From contig NZ_JACJQO010000021.1 of assembly GCF_014696715.1 (NCBI RefSeq), positions 1 to 64,000 on the forward strand: 64,000 nt of DNA, read 5' to 3'. The notes under the pieces were generated by a model. That model saw only the letters and a list, made by a program, of their open reading frames with translations, did no database searches and was not told the origin of the DNA. The DNA comes from Pseudanabaena sp. FACHB-2040. GTDB lineage: Bacteria > Cyanobacteriota > Cyanobacteriia > Phormidesmidales > Phormidesmidaceae. How positions within the stretch are numbered: position 1 is the stretch's first letter; the number at the start of each line of letters is the position of its first letter. Both the position numbers and the translations under genes were made by a program. Of the stretch, positions 53,498-63,000 are shown one piece after another.

Positions 53498-54139
53498 ATG
53501 CTGCCGCTTTTTGTCAAAGCCTTTCTGACCCTGTTTGTGGTGATTGACCCGGTTGGGTTGGCTCCGCTGTACCTAGCGCTGGTGAGCGATCGCACCCCTG
53601 AAGAACAAACCCAAATCGCCACTCGCGCCATTGTTGTCTCCGCCGGAATTCTCGTTGTGTTTGGCTTGACTGGGGCCTATGTGCTGCACTTTTTGGGCAT
53701 TAGTCTGGAGGCTTTTCAGATTGCGGCTGGGGTACTGCTGTTTAAGATTGCGCTGGATATGATCTTTGTGCAACAGGAGCGGGAAACCGAGGCTGAAGCC
53801 AAAGAAGCTGAAGTGCGCCAGGATGTTAGCGTCTTTCCCCTAGCCATTCCTCTGATTGCTGGGCCGGGGAGCCTAGCCAGTATTTTGGTGCTGTCGCGGG
53901 AGTCGGCCAACTACTACCTGGGCTTGGCTGTGGTGCTAGGGGCTGCTGGCGTGGTGCTGCTGCTGGCCTACCTGCTGCTGCTGCTGTCAAGGCCGCTAGC
54001 GAAAGGGCTCGGCCAGATCGGTATCAATGTTGTGACGCGGGTGTTAGGAGTGCTGCTGGCAGCGCTGGCAGTACAGTACATGATGGATGGGCTGCTCAGC
54101 CTTCTGCAGCTGCCCCCTGCTCAAGCCTTCGGAACCTGA
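53498..54139 (+). CDS. MarC-family membrane protein
   Basis: 213 residues from the ATG at 53498 (a GTG three codons upstream is an alternative). Six membrane helices, with the MarC signature VKAFLTLFVVIDPVGLAPLY at the N-terminus and GPGSLASILVL in the middle. MarC proteins were named after multiple antibiotic resistance but are small, poorly understood inner-membrane transporters. Predicted export of small metabolites such as amino acids is inference from the family. Followed by the antiporter gene 85 bp downstream. Confidence 0.9.
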   Translation: MLPLFVKAFLTLFVVIDPVGLAPLYLALVSDRTPEEQTQIATRAIVVSAGILVVFGLTGAYVLHFLGISLEAFQIAAGVLLFKIALDMIFVQQERETEAEAKEAEVRQDVSVFPLAIPLIAGPGSLASILVLSRESANYYLGLAVVLGAAGVVLLLAYLLLLLSRPLAKGLGQIGINVVTRVLGVLLAALAVQYMMDGLLSLLQLPPAQAFGT

Positions 54140-54224
54140 TTCTATCTCAGGGTGTATGGTGCGTTATCCTGGGGCGGGGTAGGGTCTTGCAGGCCCCTAA
54201 TGTCTAGATGATTAAGGCGTTTGC

Positions 54225-56246
54225 ATGAATTTACTGGCTCAAGCGAGTGGCCTGTTTGCTGGACCCATTCAAGATCCGGTTCAGGTTTTCCTGATCATTG
54301 TGGCCATCATGCTGCTGGCCCCGCTGATCTTCGAGCGGCTGAAGATGCCCGGTTTGATTGGACTCATTCTGGCCGGAGTGCTGGTAGGGCCGCACGGCCT
54401 CAACATTCTGGCGCGCGACGCCACTATTGAGCTGCTGGGGACGGTGGGGCTGCTGTTCCTGATGTTCTTAGGTGGGCTGGAGACAAGCCTGGGCGATCTC
54501 AAGGGCAGTGCTGGCAAGACTGCGACCTTCGGCCTAGCGACGTTTCTATTGCCAATGGCCCTGGGTACTGGGGCGATGCTGGCAATTGGCTACTCGCCGC
54601 TGGCAGCGATTTTGGTGGCCTCTTGTTTTGCCTCTCATACTCTGGTGTCGCTGCCGATTTTGAGCCGATTGGGGCTGATGCGATCGCAATCTGTCACCGT
54701 CACCCTGGGCGCAACCCTGATCACCAACATTCTGGCCCTGCTGGTGCTGGCGGTGGTGGTGCGGGCTACCAGTGGCGAACTGACGCTGAGCTTCTGGCTG
54801 TTTCTGATTCCGGCGCTGATTATTTACACGGCGGCTACTCTGCTGGGCGTGCCTTATCTAGGGCGCTGGTTTTTTCGCAAGTTCGGCCACGACGAAAGTG
54901 CTGAATTTGTGTTTGTGCTGGCCACCCTGTTCGTGGTGTCGGTGGTCGCTGATCTGATTCAGATCGAGCCGATCGTGGGTGCGTTTTTGGCGGGCATTGC
55001 CCTCACCCCGCTAATTCCACAGCTCAGCCCGCTCATGAACCGGCTGCAGTTTATTGGCAACACTCTGTTCGTGCCTTTTTTCCTGATTTCGGTGGGCATG
55101 CTGGTCGATCCGCTGGTGCTGGTGCGGCAGCCACAGTCGATTATGGTGGCGCTGGTGATGATTGCGGCAGAGGTGTCGAGCAAGTTTTTGGCTGCCTTTG
55201 GGGCAGGCAAGCTGTTTAAGTTTTCTTTTCCCAACATCATGGTGATGTTTGGCATGTCGGTCGCCCAAGCTGCGTCTACCCTGGCTGCGATCACTGTAGC
55301 CTTTGATATCGAACTGGTAGATGAGCTAACTGTCAATGGCACCATCGCCATGATCCTGGTGAGCTGCATTCTTTCGCCCTGGATTACAACCCATTGGGGA
55401 AAGAAAATGCAGCCTGAGTCCGGCACGTCTGCAACCGGAGAGGTTATGGGGCTGCTAGGCGATCGCGTCCTGGTGCCTGTATCTAACCCCAGTACAGAAA
55501 ACAACCTTCTGCAGCTAGCTCTGATTCTGGTCAAGCGCGGTGAAGGCACCGTCCTGCCGATCCACGTCATTGCCAGCGTGGATGAACAAATTCGGCAGCC
55601 CGCGCTGATTCAGCAGCAGCAGCTCCTGGAAACGGCTGAAACCGTAGCCCACGCTGCTGTTGTTCAAGTAGAGACGATTGGCCGGGTCGATGATTCAATT
55701 GACAAAGGCATTATTCGAGCAGCGGCAGAGAAGCGAGCCAGCCTGATTATCTGCGGTTGGAAGGGATATTCGACCTACCGGGAAAACTTCTTTGGCGGGG
55801 TACTCGACAACATTGTGCGGCTAGCAACCGTTCCCGTTTTGATCACTCGGTTTCCCGAACCTCTGCAAAATGCTCAGCGCATCGTGCTGGCGGCTACCGA
55901 GATGGAAACGAGCCCCTACGAATTTGAGCAGGCAATCATCCTAGCTAAGACCCTCTCAGATGAGCTGAAGGCTCCTCTCCACCTGATTCAGTTCGTAGCC
56001 GATCCGAAGCGGAGCCGTCTGGCTGAGCTGGACCTTGACCTGATTGAGGAGTCCTTGCCAGTGCATCGGGTTCACGGCAACTTCTCGGGCAAGGTCTCTC
56101 GGTTTTTAGACCCAGGTGATTTGCTGCTGCTGACGACAGGCACCCGCCGCATTGGTCAACCCGTTTTAGGCAAGGCCCCTGAAGCAGTTGCTCGCCGCTG
56201 CCCGAAAAACTCAATCATCACTCTCCATTTTCCCCGTCTGCTGTAG
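54225..56246 (+). CDS. CPA2-type cation:proton antiporter with C-terminal UspA-like domains
   Basis: 673 residues. The transmembrane part (about 20-400, roughly twelve helices) has the NhaA/KefB-type fold with AGVLVGPHGL and GAFLAGIALTPLI, a conserved acidic residue in FVVSVVADLIQIEPIVG and helix segment FVPFFLISVGMLV. A soluble region follows with two UspA-like parts (LVPVSNPSTEN; IICGWKG, then IVLAATEMETS). Cytoplasmic USP tails in such antiporters sense nucleotides. Probable Na+/H+ or K+/H+ exchange. The last 29 bp of coding sequence overlap the end of the opposite-strand gene. Confidence 0.9.
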   Translation: MNLLAQASGLFAGPIQDPVQVFLIIVAIMLLAPLIFERLKMPGLIGLILAGVLVGPHGLNILARDATIELLGTVGLLFLMFLGGLETSLGDLKGSAGKTATFGLATFLLPMALGTGAMLAIGYSPLAAILVASCFASHTLVSLPILSRLGLMRSQSVTVTLGATLITNILALLVLAVVVRATSGELTLSFWLFLIPALIIYTAATLLGVPYLGRWFFRKFGHDESAEFVFVLATLFVVSVVADLIQIEPIVGAFLAGIALTPLIPQLSPLMNRLQFIGNTLFVPFFLISVGMLVDPLVLVRQPQSIMVALVMIAAEVSSKFLAAFGAGKLFKFSFPNIMVMFGMSVAQAASTLAAITVAFDIELVDELTVNGTIAMILVSCILSPWITTHWGKKMQPESGTSATGEVMGLLGDRVLVPVSNPSTENNLLQLALILVKRGEGTVLPIHVIASVDEQIRQPALIQQQQLLETAETVAHAAVVQVETIGRVDDSIDKGIIRAAAEKRASLIICGWKGYSTYRENFFGGVLDNIVRLATVPVLITRFPEPLQNAQRIVLAATEMETSPYEFEQAIILAKTLSDELKAPLHLIQFVADPKRSRLAELDLDLIEESLPVHRVHGNFSGKVSRFLDPGDLLLLTTGTRRIGQPVLGKAPEAVARRCPKNSIITLHFPRLL

Positions 56247-57201
56247 AGCCCCAGTTAGCGGCGTAGCTGTGGGCTCTGGCGATCGCCATCAAGCGATCGC
56301 AATTAGTCGGGCTAATCTTGCTAAACGTTTTAACGAAGTGGCTGTGCACCAGGCCAGAGCCGATAAACGTCCAGCGATAGGCTCTTTCCTGCACCGCCTG
56401 AATCGTCTGCCGCTCAGCCTCAGTGTAGGCATGGCCGGTAGCGTGAGTTAGGCTCTCAATGTCGAGCTGCACCTGAGTCATTAGGCCCTGGTTAAGAAAT
56501 TCAATCAGTCTGAAGAAGTCTTCTACTCCGGCAGCAATGCCAGCTGCGTCTAAATCGGCCGCCACCTTTTCCACCATCAGGGTATCTAGGGCGGTGTGCT
56601 GAGCTTCCTCTAGCCAGTGGTGCCGCAGCAGGCTACAAAACTGTACATCCAACGTTTCGAGATAGTTGTCCCGCACGCTTTCCAGGTAGTGGCGCTGGGT
56701 CATCCACTCCACATAGAGAATCATCAAAATTACGCTCAGGGGATGGTGCTGGAGCACCAGATCGGCAATCTCCTGAACGGGGCCAATGGTTTCGCACCGG
56801 CTACCAAAGCCGCACTCAAATTCTTCGGCAAAGCCGCGAAACAGGCGAATGTGCTTGCCTTCCTCCTCAGCAAAGTGCAGCAGCGCTTGAACTGCTACCC
56901 AGTCACTGCTGCCCAGGTGGTGTATGTGGTCGATCACCGTGGGCACGATGCATTCTTCGACCAGACTAAAGATGTGCAGATAGCTATTGCCCCGAATCTG
57001 ATTGAGCTTCAGCTTTTCGTAGCTGCTGAGAAAGGGAATGTCGTTGACCCGAGCCAGCGTTTCGGGCATGAATCGTTTGGTAAAGTCTATTCTCCTATCG
57101 CCATTGAGAATGTCTTCAACTCGCCAGTTAACTTTGAGGGCGCTCTTGTGGGCCTGCTGGTAGCTGTAGGTAGTGGTTTGGGGGAAGATGATTGCCGTCA
57201 T
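56218..57201 (-). CDS. ferritin-like diiron protein
   Basis: 327 residues, soluble. It has the four-helix diiron pattern: Glu at about 83 (FSLVEECIVP), ExxH at 114-117 (EEEGKH), Glu at 165 (VEWMTQRH) and ExxH at 199-202 (LEEAQH), each on a long helix. This resembles AurF-like or fatty-acid diiron oxygenases. The exact subfamily is not clear to me. Ends convergently: its stop lies inside the antiporter coding region on the other strand. Confidence 0.75.
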   Translation of the reverse strand: MTAIIFPQTTTYSYQQAHKSALKVNWRVEDILNGDRRIDFTKRFMPETLARVNDIPFLSSYEKLKLNQIRGNSYLHIFSLVEECIVPTVIDHIHHLGSSDWVAVQALLHFAEEEGKHIRLFRGFAEEFECGFGSRCETIGPVQEIADLVLQHHPLSVILMILYVEWMTQRHYLESVRDNYLETLDVQFCSLLRHHWLEEAQHTALDTLMVEKVAADLDAAGIAAGVEDFFRLIEFLNQGLMTQVQLDIESLTHATGHAYTEAERQTIQAVQERAYRWTFIGSGLVHSHFVKTFSKISPTNCDRLMAIARAHSYAANWGSTADGENGE

Positions 57202-57622
57202 AGGATGTAGGCGGTATGGGGGGAAGGGCTCCTTGTGATTGGCAGCCTAGGGGGGAAGTAGGCTGACAACTGTCACCTTAAGCAGAGAGCGAGAAGAAAC
57301 CGAGAACAGCCTCAAAAGATTGGGAAAGCTTGTGTCCTAGCTGCTGTTGTCAAGTTGCCTGCCTGGCGGAGGGAACCCCTCAGCAATCCTCTAAGCTAAC
57401 TCTGCACTTCTGGCCGAACAGCTTGCGGGAATTGAGGAAAATCCTTTTAAATGGAAACTATCAGGAAATATAGAGACCACTAGCAGATTTTGTTAACAGG
57501 GTTTGGGGCAAAGCTAGTGGATGTTCTCTGTGCAACGACAGGGTGAAAACTGCAGTGCCGCCCGATGTGTGGCCAAGCCTGCACGGTAAAGTCAATTAAT
57601 CGCTCTGCTGGACCCTTGGCCC
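57202..57622. other. 421-bp intergenic region between the divergent diiron and response-regulator genes
   Basis: No gene. It contains promoters in both directions by position; GGTTTGGGG and AAACTATCAGGAAATATAG blocks are seen but no repeat or hairpin I could defend. Short ORFs are under 40 codons and lack ribosome sites. Confidence 0.45.
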
Positions 57623-59929
57623 ATGAGAATTTTGCTGATTGAAGACGATGAGATTTTAGCGGAGCGGCTAACAGAATCTCTCGCCAGTCAAAACTATGTA
57701 GTCGATGCCGTTGCCGACGGTCAGCTGGGTCTCGAATATGCCCAGGGGACTGACTACGACCTAATTTTGACCGATGTCGGATTGCCCCACCTAGATGGCA
57801 TTACCCTGTGTCAGCGGCTGCGGGCTGCGGGCTGCTCTACCCCAATTCTGCTAATGACGGCTCGCGATGCTCCAGATGAGCGGGTTCGAGGACTCGATGC
57901 CGGAGCTGACGATCACCTGATCAAGCCGCTTAACCTAGATGAACTCCATGCTCGGCTGCGGGCGTTGCTGCGTCGGGGGGAAGTGGCTGCAACGGCGGTG
58001 CTGTCATTGGGACCGCTGCGGCTCAATCCGGTGAGCTGCCAGGTCACCTATGCCGACCAGCTTTTGAAATTGACGCCTAAAGAGTACAACCTGCTGGAGC
58101 TGTTTCTACGCAATCCGGCGCGGGTATTTAGCCGGGGGCAAATCATTGAGCATCTCTGGAATTTTGATGACCCGCCCCTGGAAGATAGCGTTAAGGCTCA
58201 CGTCAAGGGGCTCCGCCGCAAGCTCAAGCAGGCCGATTCGCTGGAGTGGATTGAAAATGTTTACGGCCTAGGCTACCGGCTGAATCCAGATGTGTTGAAC
58301 CTTGACGAGGCCCAAGCTGCTGTGGATCAAGCTGCCCACGCGGCTGCACTGCCTGCCCCTATGGGGCCGCTAGAGCAGGATTTTCGGCAGGCGATGGGAG
58401 GGCTGTGGCAGCAGTACCAGGGGCTGATGGCAGAGCGGTTAGGCAGCTTGCAGGCAGCTGCCCAAGCTATTCAGGCAGGAACTTTGAGTGAGGCTCTGCG
58501 GCAGTCCGGGATGCAGGCGGCCCATAAGCTGGCCGGGGTGCTGGGCATGTTTGAGTGCGATGAGGGCACTGCGATCGCACGTCAGCTAGAAACCCTACTA
58601 GAGTCTTCACCCGCTCCTGCAGCCCAAACCGTAGTCGATCTGGTGCAGCAGCTAGCGGCGCAGATGGCGCTATCGGCTCAGCCAGCAGCGGCTCCCAGCG
58701 AACCTGTTGCCCTGCTGCTGGTTACCCTAGACCCTGAGCTAAGTGCAGAACTACAGGCATTAGCGGCAGCGGCAGAGCTGAGCTGGGTCGAAGCCACCAC
58801 CCTAGCCGAGGCCCAGGCCCTAGTGCAGCAGCGCAAGCCAGAGCGAGTGGTTCTAGAAATTGCCTCGGCCAGTCAGTGGACGGAGAGCCTGACCTTTCTC
58901 CACAGCCTCACCACCCAGACGCCCCCCGTATCTGCCCTAGCGCTGACCACGCTAGATAGTTTGGTAGATCGAGTTGCGATCGCACGGGCTCTGACCGGAC
59001 AGCTCGGCCAAACCAGCAGCCAACGGCTACTTGTCAAGCCCGTCACCGCCACCCAAGTGTGGAGCCAGCTCATCCCAGGCTGGCGGCTCAGCCCCCTCAC
59101 TCGCGCCCAGGTGCTGGTAGTAGACGACGACCCCCTCATTCCTGCTGCCCTGCGCCCCCTGCTAGAACCATGGGGCCTGGGCGTAGTCGGGCTAGCCTCT
59201 CCCCAGCAGTTTTGGGACGTGCTCAACAGAGTTGCCCCCGACCTGCTGATCCTAGACGTAGAGATGCCCCAATTTAGCGGCATTGACCTCTGCCAGGCAG
59301 TGCGCGTTGACCCCCACTGGCAAAACCTGCCCATCCTGTTTCTAACCGCCCACCAAGACCGCGATACTGTGCAGCAGGTGTTTACAGCAGGCGCAGATGA
59401 CTTTATCACCAAACCGATTGTGGGGCCGGAGCTGCTGACCCGCATTCTCAACCGGCTAGAGCGCAATCAGCTTCTGCAGACAGTGTCTCGACGCGACCCC
59501 CTAACCGGCCTCTTAAACTACACTCAGTCCCGGCAAGCACTGACCGATCTGCTTCAGCAAACCAACGCCGGTTCCCTAGCCCTGCTAAAGCTAGTCGATC
59601 TAGGCAACCTCCAGACCCGCTGCGGCCCCGAAACCGTTTACCAAATCCTGCAGCACTGGGGTTCCCAGATCCAGTCAGGGCTTCGCAACTCAGACATTGC
59701 GGGCTACTGGGGCAACGGAGAAATCATTGTAGGTATGGCAGGCCTCAATCAACCCGAGGCCACCGATATGCTAGCCCCCCTCTGCCAACGCCTGCGGCAG
59801 CACATCGTAACCCTACCCACTGGAGAACGCCTCCAGCCCGAACTTGCGATCGCGCTTACCTCATACCCCGAAAACAGCACCGATCTGTTCACCCTCTACC
59901 AATCGCTCGTCAAAAGCATCACCCCTTAG
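57623..59929 (+). CDS. multi-domain response regulator: REC, OmpR-type wHTH, HPt, REC-like, REC, degenerate GGDEF
   Basis: 768 residues. REC1 (1-118) has the acidic pair, Asp51 in LILTDVG and Lys in LIKP. The OmpR winged helix (about 125-222) has LTPKEYNLLELFLRNPARVFSRG (split as LTPKEYNLLELF and LRNPARVFSRG). HPt (about 255-335) has its His in QAAHKLAGVLG. A weak REC-like module (about 355-480) lacks the phosphoacceptor pattern. REC2 (about 490-605) is complete: VLVVDDDPL, LLILDVEMP, DFITKP. The C-terminal GGDEF-like domain has YWGNGEIIVGM where RxGGDEF is expected, so no cyclase activity is predicted. The design is a phosphorelay with DNA binding. It sits just upstream of a giant sensor kinase in the same direction, so the two probably form a pair. 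Confidence 0.9.
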   Translation: MRILLIEDDEILAERLTESLASQNYVVDAVADGQLGLEYAQGTDYDLILTDVGLPHLDGITLCQRLRAAGCSTPILLMTARDAPDERVRGLDAGADDHLIKPLNLDELHARLRALLRRGEVAATAVLSLGPLRLNPVSCQVTYADQLLKLTPKEYNLLELFLRNPARVFSRGQIIEHLWNFDDPPLEDSVKAHVKGLRRKLKQADSLEWIENVYGLGYRLNPDVLNLDEAQAAVDQAAHAAALPAPMGPLEQDFRQAMGGLWQQYQGLMAERLGSLQAAAQAIQAGTLSEALRQSGMQAAHKLAGVLGMFECDEGTAIARQLETLLESSPAPAAQTVVDLVQQLAAQMALSAQPAAAPSEPVALLLVTLDPELSAELQALAAAAELSWVEATTLAEAQALVQQRKPERVVLEIASASQWTESLTFLHSLTTQTPPVSALALTTLDSLVDRVAIARALTGQLGQTSSQRLLVKPVTATQVWSQLIPGWRLSPLTRAQVLVVDDDPLIPAALRPLLEPWGLGVVGLASPQQFWDVLNRVAPDLLILDVEMPQFSGIDLCQAVRVDPHWQNLPILFLTAHQDRDTVQQVFTAGADDFITKPIVGPELLTRILNRLERNQLLQTVSRRDPLTGLLNYTQSRQALTDLLQQTNAGSLALLKLVDLGNLQTRCGPETVYQILQHWGSQIQSGLRNSDIAGYWGNGEIIVGMAGLNQPEATDMLAPLCQRLRQHIVTLPTGERLQPELAIALTSYPENSTDLFTLYQSLVKSITP

Positions 59930-60036
59930 CCCCCTCCCCGCGTCTCCCCTCCTCGGGCCTCCCCAAATTTTCCCGATTAGCCATTACAGTTAGGCTTGGA
60001 TTAGTCTTGACTGCAGGCCGACTTACGCTAACCCCC
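59930..60036. repeat. short copy of the C-rich dispersed element
   Basis: CCCCTCCCCGCGTCTCCCC (about 59933-59951), sharing the CCCCGCGTC core with 9640 and, in reverse complement, with 42115. It lies between the response regulator and the kinase genes. Confidence 0.45.
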
Positions 60037-63000
60037 ATGAGCGTCAACCCGGAAGAACTGGTCAAACCCCTTTCCGGCCCTCTCGATATTCTGACAGTAG
60101 CGCTCAACAGCGTTGCCGATGCCCTGGTCTGGACTGACTGCCAGGGACAGGTTTTGGGCTGCAATGCTGCCTTTGAGAGGTTAGTAGGGCAGAGCAGCGG
60201 TCAGGCGCAGCAGCTACCGCTGTGGCAGCTTTTACCCTTACGGCAGCAGCACCAGCTTGTAGAGCCACAAAATTATCCCTCGTACCAAATTTTGCAGGGC
60301 TGTTACACCCCGTGTGAATACGAGCTGCAGCTGAGCGACCAGCGCTTAATTTTGGAGGTCTCTGGCAATCGGGTCGATAGCAGCGGTGAGCCCGTCGCAC
60401 TTTTGACAATCCGAGATCTTACCCGCACTAGGGCGGCTGCTCAAACGCGAGCTGAAACCCTATCGCTGCTCCAGGCGGCCCTGGAATCCACTGCAGACGG
60501 CGTGTTCGTGGTGGCCCGTAACGGTCAGGTGTTGGCCTACAATCAAAAGTTCGTGCGGATGTGGGGTGTGCCCAAGCATCTGCTGGCTGCTGATACCAAC
60601 CCCCCTGAGCGGTTTCAGTACTTGGCGGAGCAGACAACCGATCCAGAGGAGTTTAAGGCCAGGGTCTTGTATCTGTTTGACCAAACTCCCGAAGCAGCAG
60701 TTTTTGATCGGCTAACGATGAAAGATGGCCGCATCTTTGAGCGCTATTCTCAGCCTCAATGGTTAGAGGGCCGCATTGTAGGCCGAATCTGGAGCTATCG
60801 GGACATCACCAAACGCCAGCAGGCAGAGATTGCCCTGCAGCAGCGAGAAGAGAAATATCGGGCTATTTTTGAAAACTCCCAGGTGGGCATTGGCCGCACT
60901 CGCATCTGGGACGGGCTGATCTTAGAGGCCAACCAGCGCTTTGCCCAGATTATGGGCTATGCCTCGCCCACCGAGCTAATCGGTCAGGTTCATACCCAAG
61001 ATTTCTATGCCAACCCTCAAGATCGGCATGAGCTGGTGGCGGCACTGCAGCGCCAAGGCGGCGTTCATGACTTTGAGGTGCAGCTGCTGCGCCGGGATGG
61101 CTCTCTCATCTGGGGGCTGCTGTCTCTGCGGACAAATCTGGCCGAAGACTGCCTAGAGTTTGTGATTACGGATATTAGCGATCGCAAACGTGTCGAAGCA
61201 GATCGCCAGCGAGCCGAAGCCGCTCTGCGCCAGCGGGAAGCCGAGTACCGCCTGCTGGTAGAAACGGCCAACTCCGTCATTTTGAAATGGGATACCCGGG
61301 GCAGCGTGCTGTATCTCAATGACTACGGCCAAAAATTCTTTGGCTATGAGTTAGAAGAGATTGTGGGGCACAGTGTGGTGGGTACGATTGTGCCCGAAAC
61401 TGAAACCACTGGGCGCGATCTGGAAGACCTGATGGTTAACCTCTGTGAGCACCCCGAACGCTACACGTTCAATGAGAACGAAAACTGCTGTAAAGACGGT
61501 CGCCGCGTCTGGATCGCTTGGGCCAACAAGCCCATTTACAATGAGCAGGGCCAGCTGACAGGCATTCTCTCGGTAGGGGCCGATGTGACCGAGCGCAGAC
61601 GTTTAGAAGAAAATCTGCGCCAGTCTCAACAGTTTTTCAACATGATTGTGGAAAACATTCCCATCACCGTCTTTACCAAGAACATTCGGGCGGGGTTTCG
61701 CTACGAGCTGATCAACCAAAACTGCGAACGTATCTTAGGCTTTACCCGGCAAGAGGGCATGGGTAAGACTGATTATGACCTGCTGCCCCAGCCCCTAGCC
61801 GATCACTATCGGGTCCAGGATTTAGCGGTAGTGGCTCAAGGCACTGCAATGGAAACCTCAGAAGAGGTGATCTTGCCTCGCAGTGGGGAAAAGGTTTTTC
61901 TGCGCAGCGTCAAACTGCCGCTGTTTGACCGTCACGGCAACCCTTCTTATCTGCTGGGCATCTCCGAAGACTTTACTGAACGACAGCAGCGGGAAGAAGC
62001 CTTACGCCTGATTGTAGAGGGCACAGCATCTGCCACTGGAGAAGAGTTTTTTCGCACCTGCGTCAGCTACCTGGCTCGGGTACTGCGGGTGCGCTATGCC
62101 TTCATTGCCCAGTTCACTGAGGCAGGCCACGCCCAAACGCTGGCCTATTGGGCCGATGGAGACATTGCTGAAAACTTTGACTACGCGATTGCCGGAACCC
62201 CCTGTTCAGAGATGGTGCCGGGCCAGCTGCTTTGCTACCCCCAAGAGGTAAAGCTACAGTTCCCCAACTCTCCCCGGCTGCAGAGCATGACGGCTGAGAG
62301 CTATTTGGGCGCACCGCTGCTTGATGCTGCTGGTCAAATGCTGGGCCATCTAGCCGTATTGGACGACAAGCCCATGTCTGAAGATACTGGCCGAGAGTCG
62401 ATTCTGCGCATTTTTGCTGCTAGAGCGGGAGCCGAGCTGAAGCGGATGCAGGCCGAAAAAGAGCTGCGGGACAGCGAGGAGCGCTTTAGAACTCTAATTG
62501 CCAACCTGCCTGGAGCGGCTTACCGCTGCCACGACGATGAAAACTGGACGCTGACCTTCCTCAGTGAGTCCTTTGAGCAAATTACGGGCTATCCCGTCTC
62601 AGACTTCGTCCATAACCGAACTCGCAATATTAATGACATTTCCCTGGCCGATGCTGCTCAAGTCAGAGCCGCAATCCAGACTGCCTTGGCCGAGCGCCAG
62701 CCCTATATTCTGGAGTACCCCATTGCCCATGCCGATGGCAGCATCCGCTGGATATATGAAAAGGGCCAGGGTATTTTTGATGCCGCAGGCCAGCTGCTGT
62801 GGTTAGACGGGGTAATGTTTGACATTAGCGATCGCAAACAGGCCGAAACCCTGCTCAATAGCCAAAAGCAGGTGCTAGAGCGAATTGCTGCCGGGGCACC
62901 TCTCGTCGAGACGCTAACCCTGCTGATCGACACCTTTGAACCTCTGGCCCGCTGCAAAGCCGGGTCGATTTTGTTTTTAGACGCTGCTGGCAAGCGCCTG

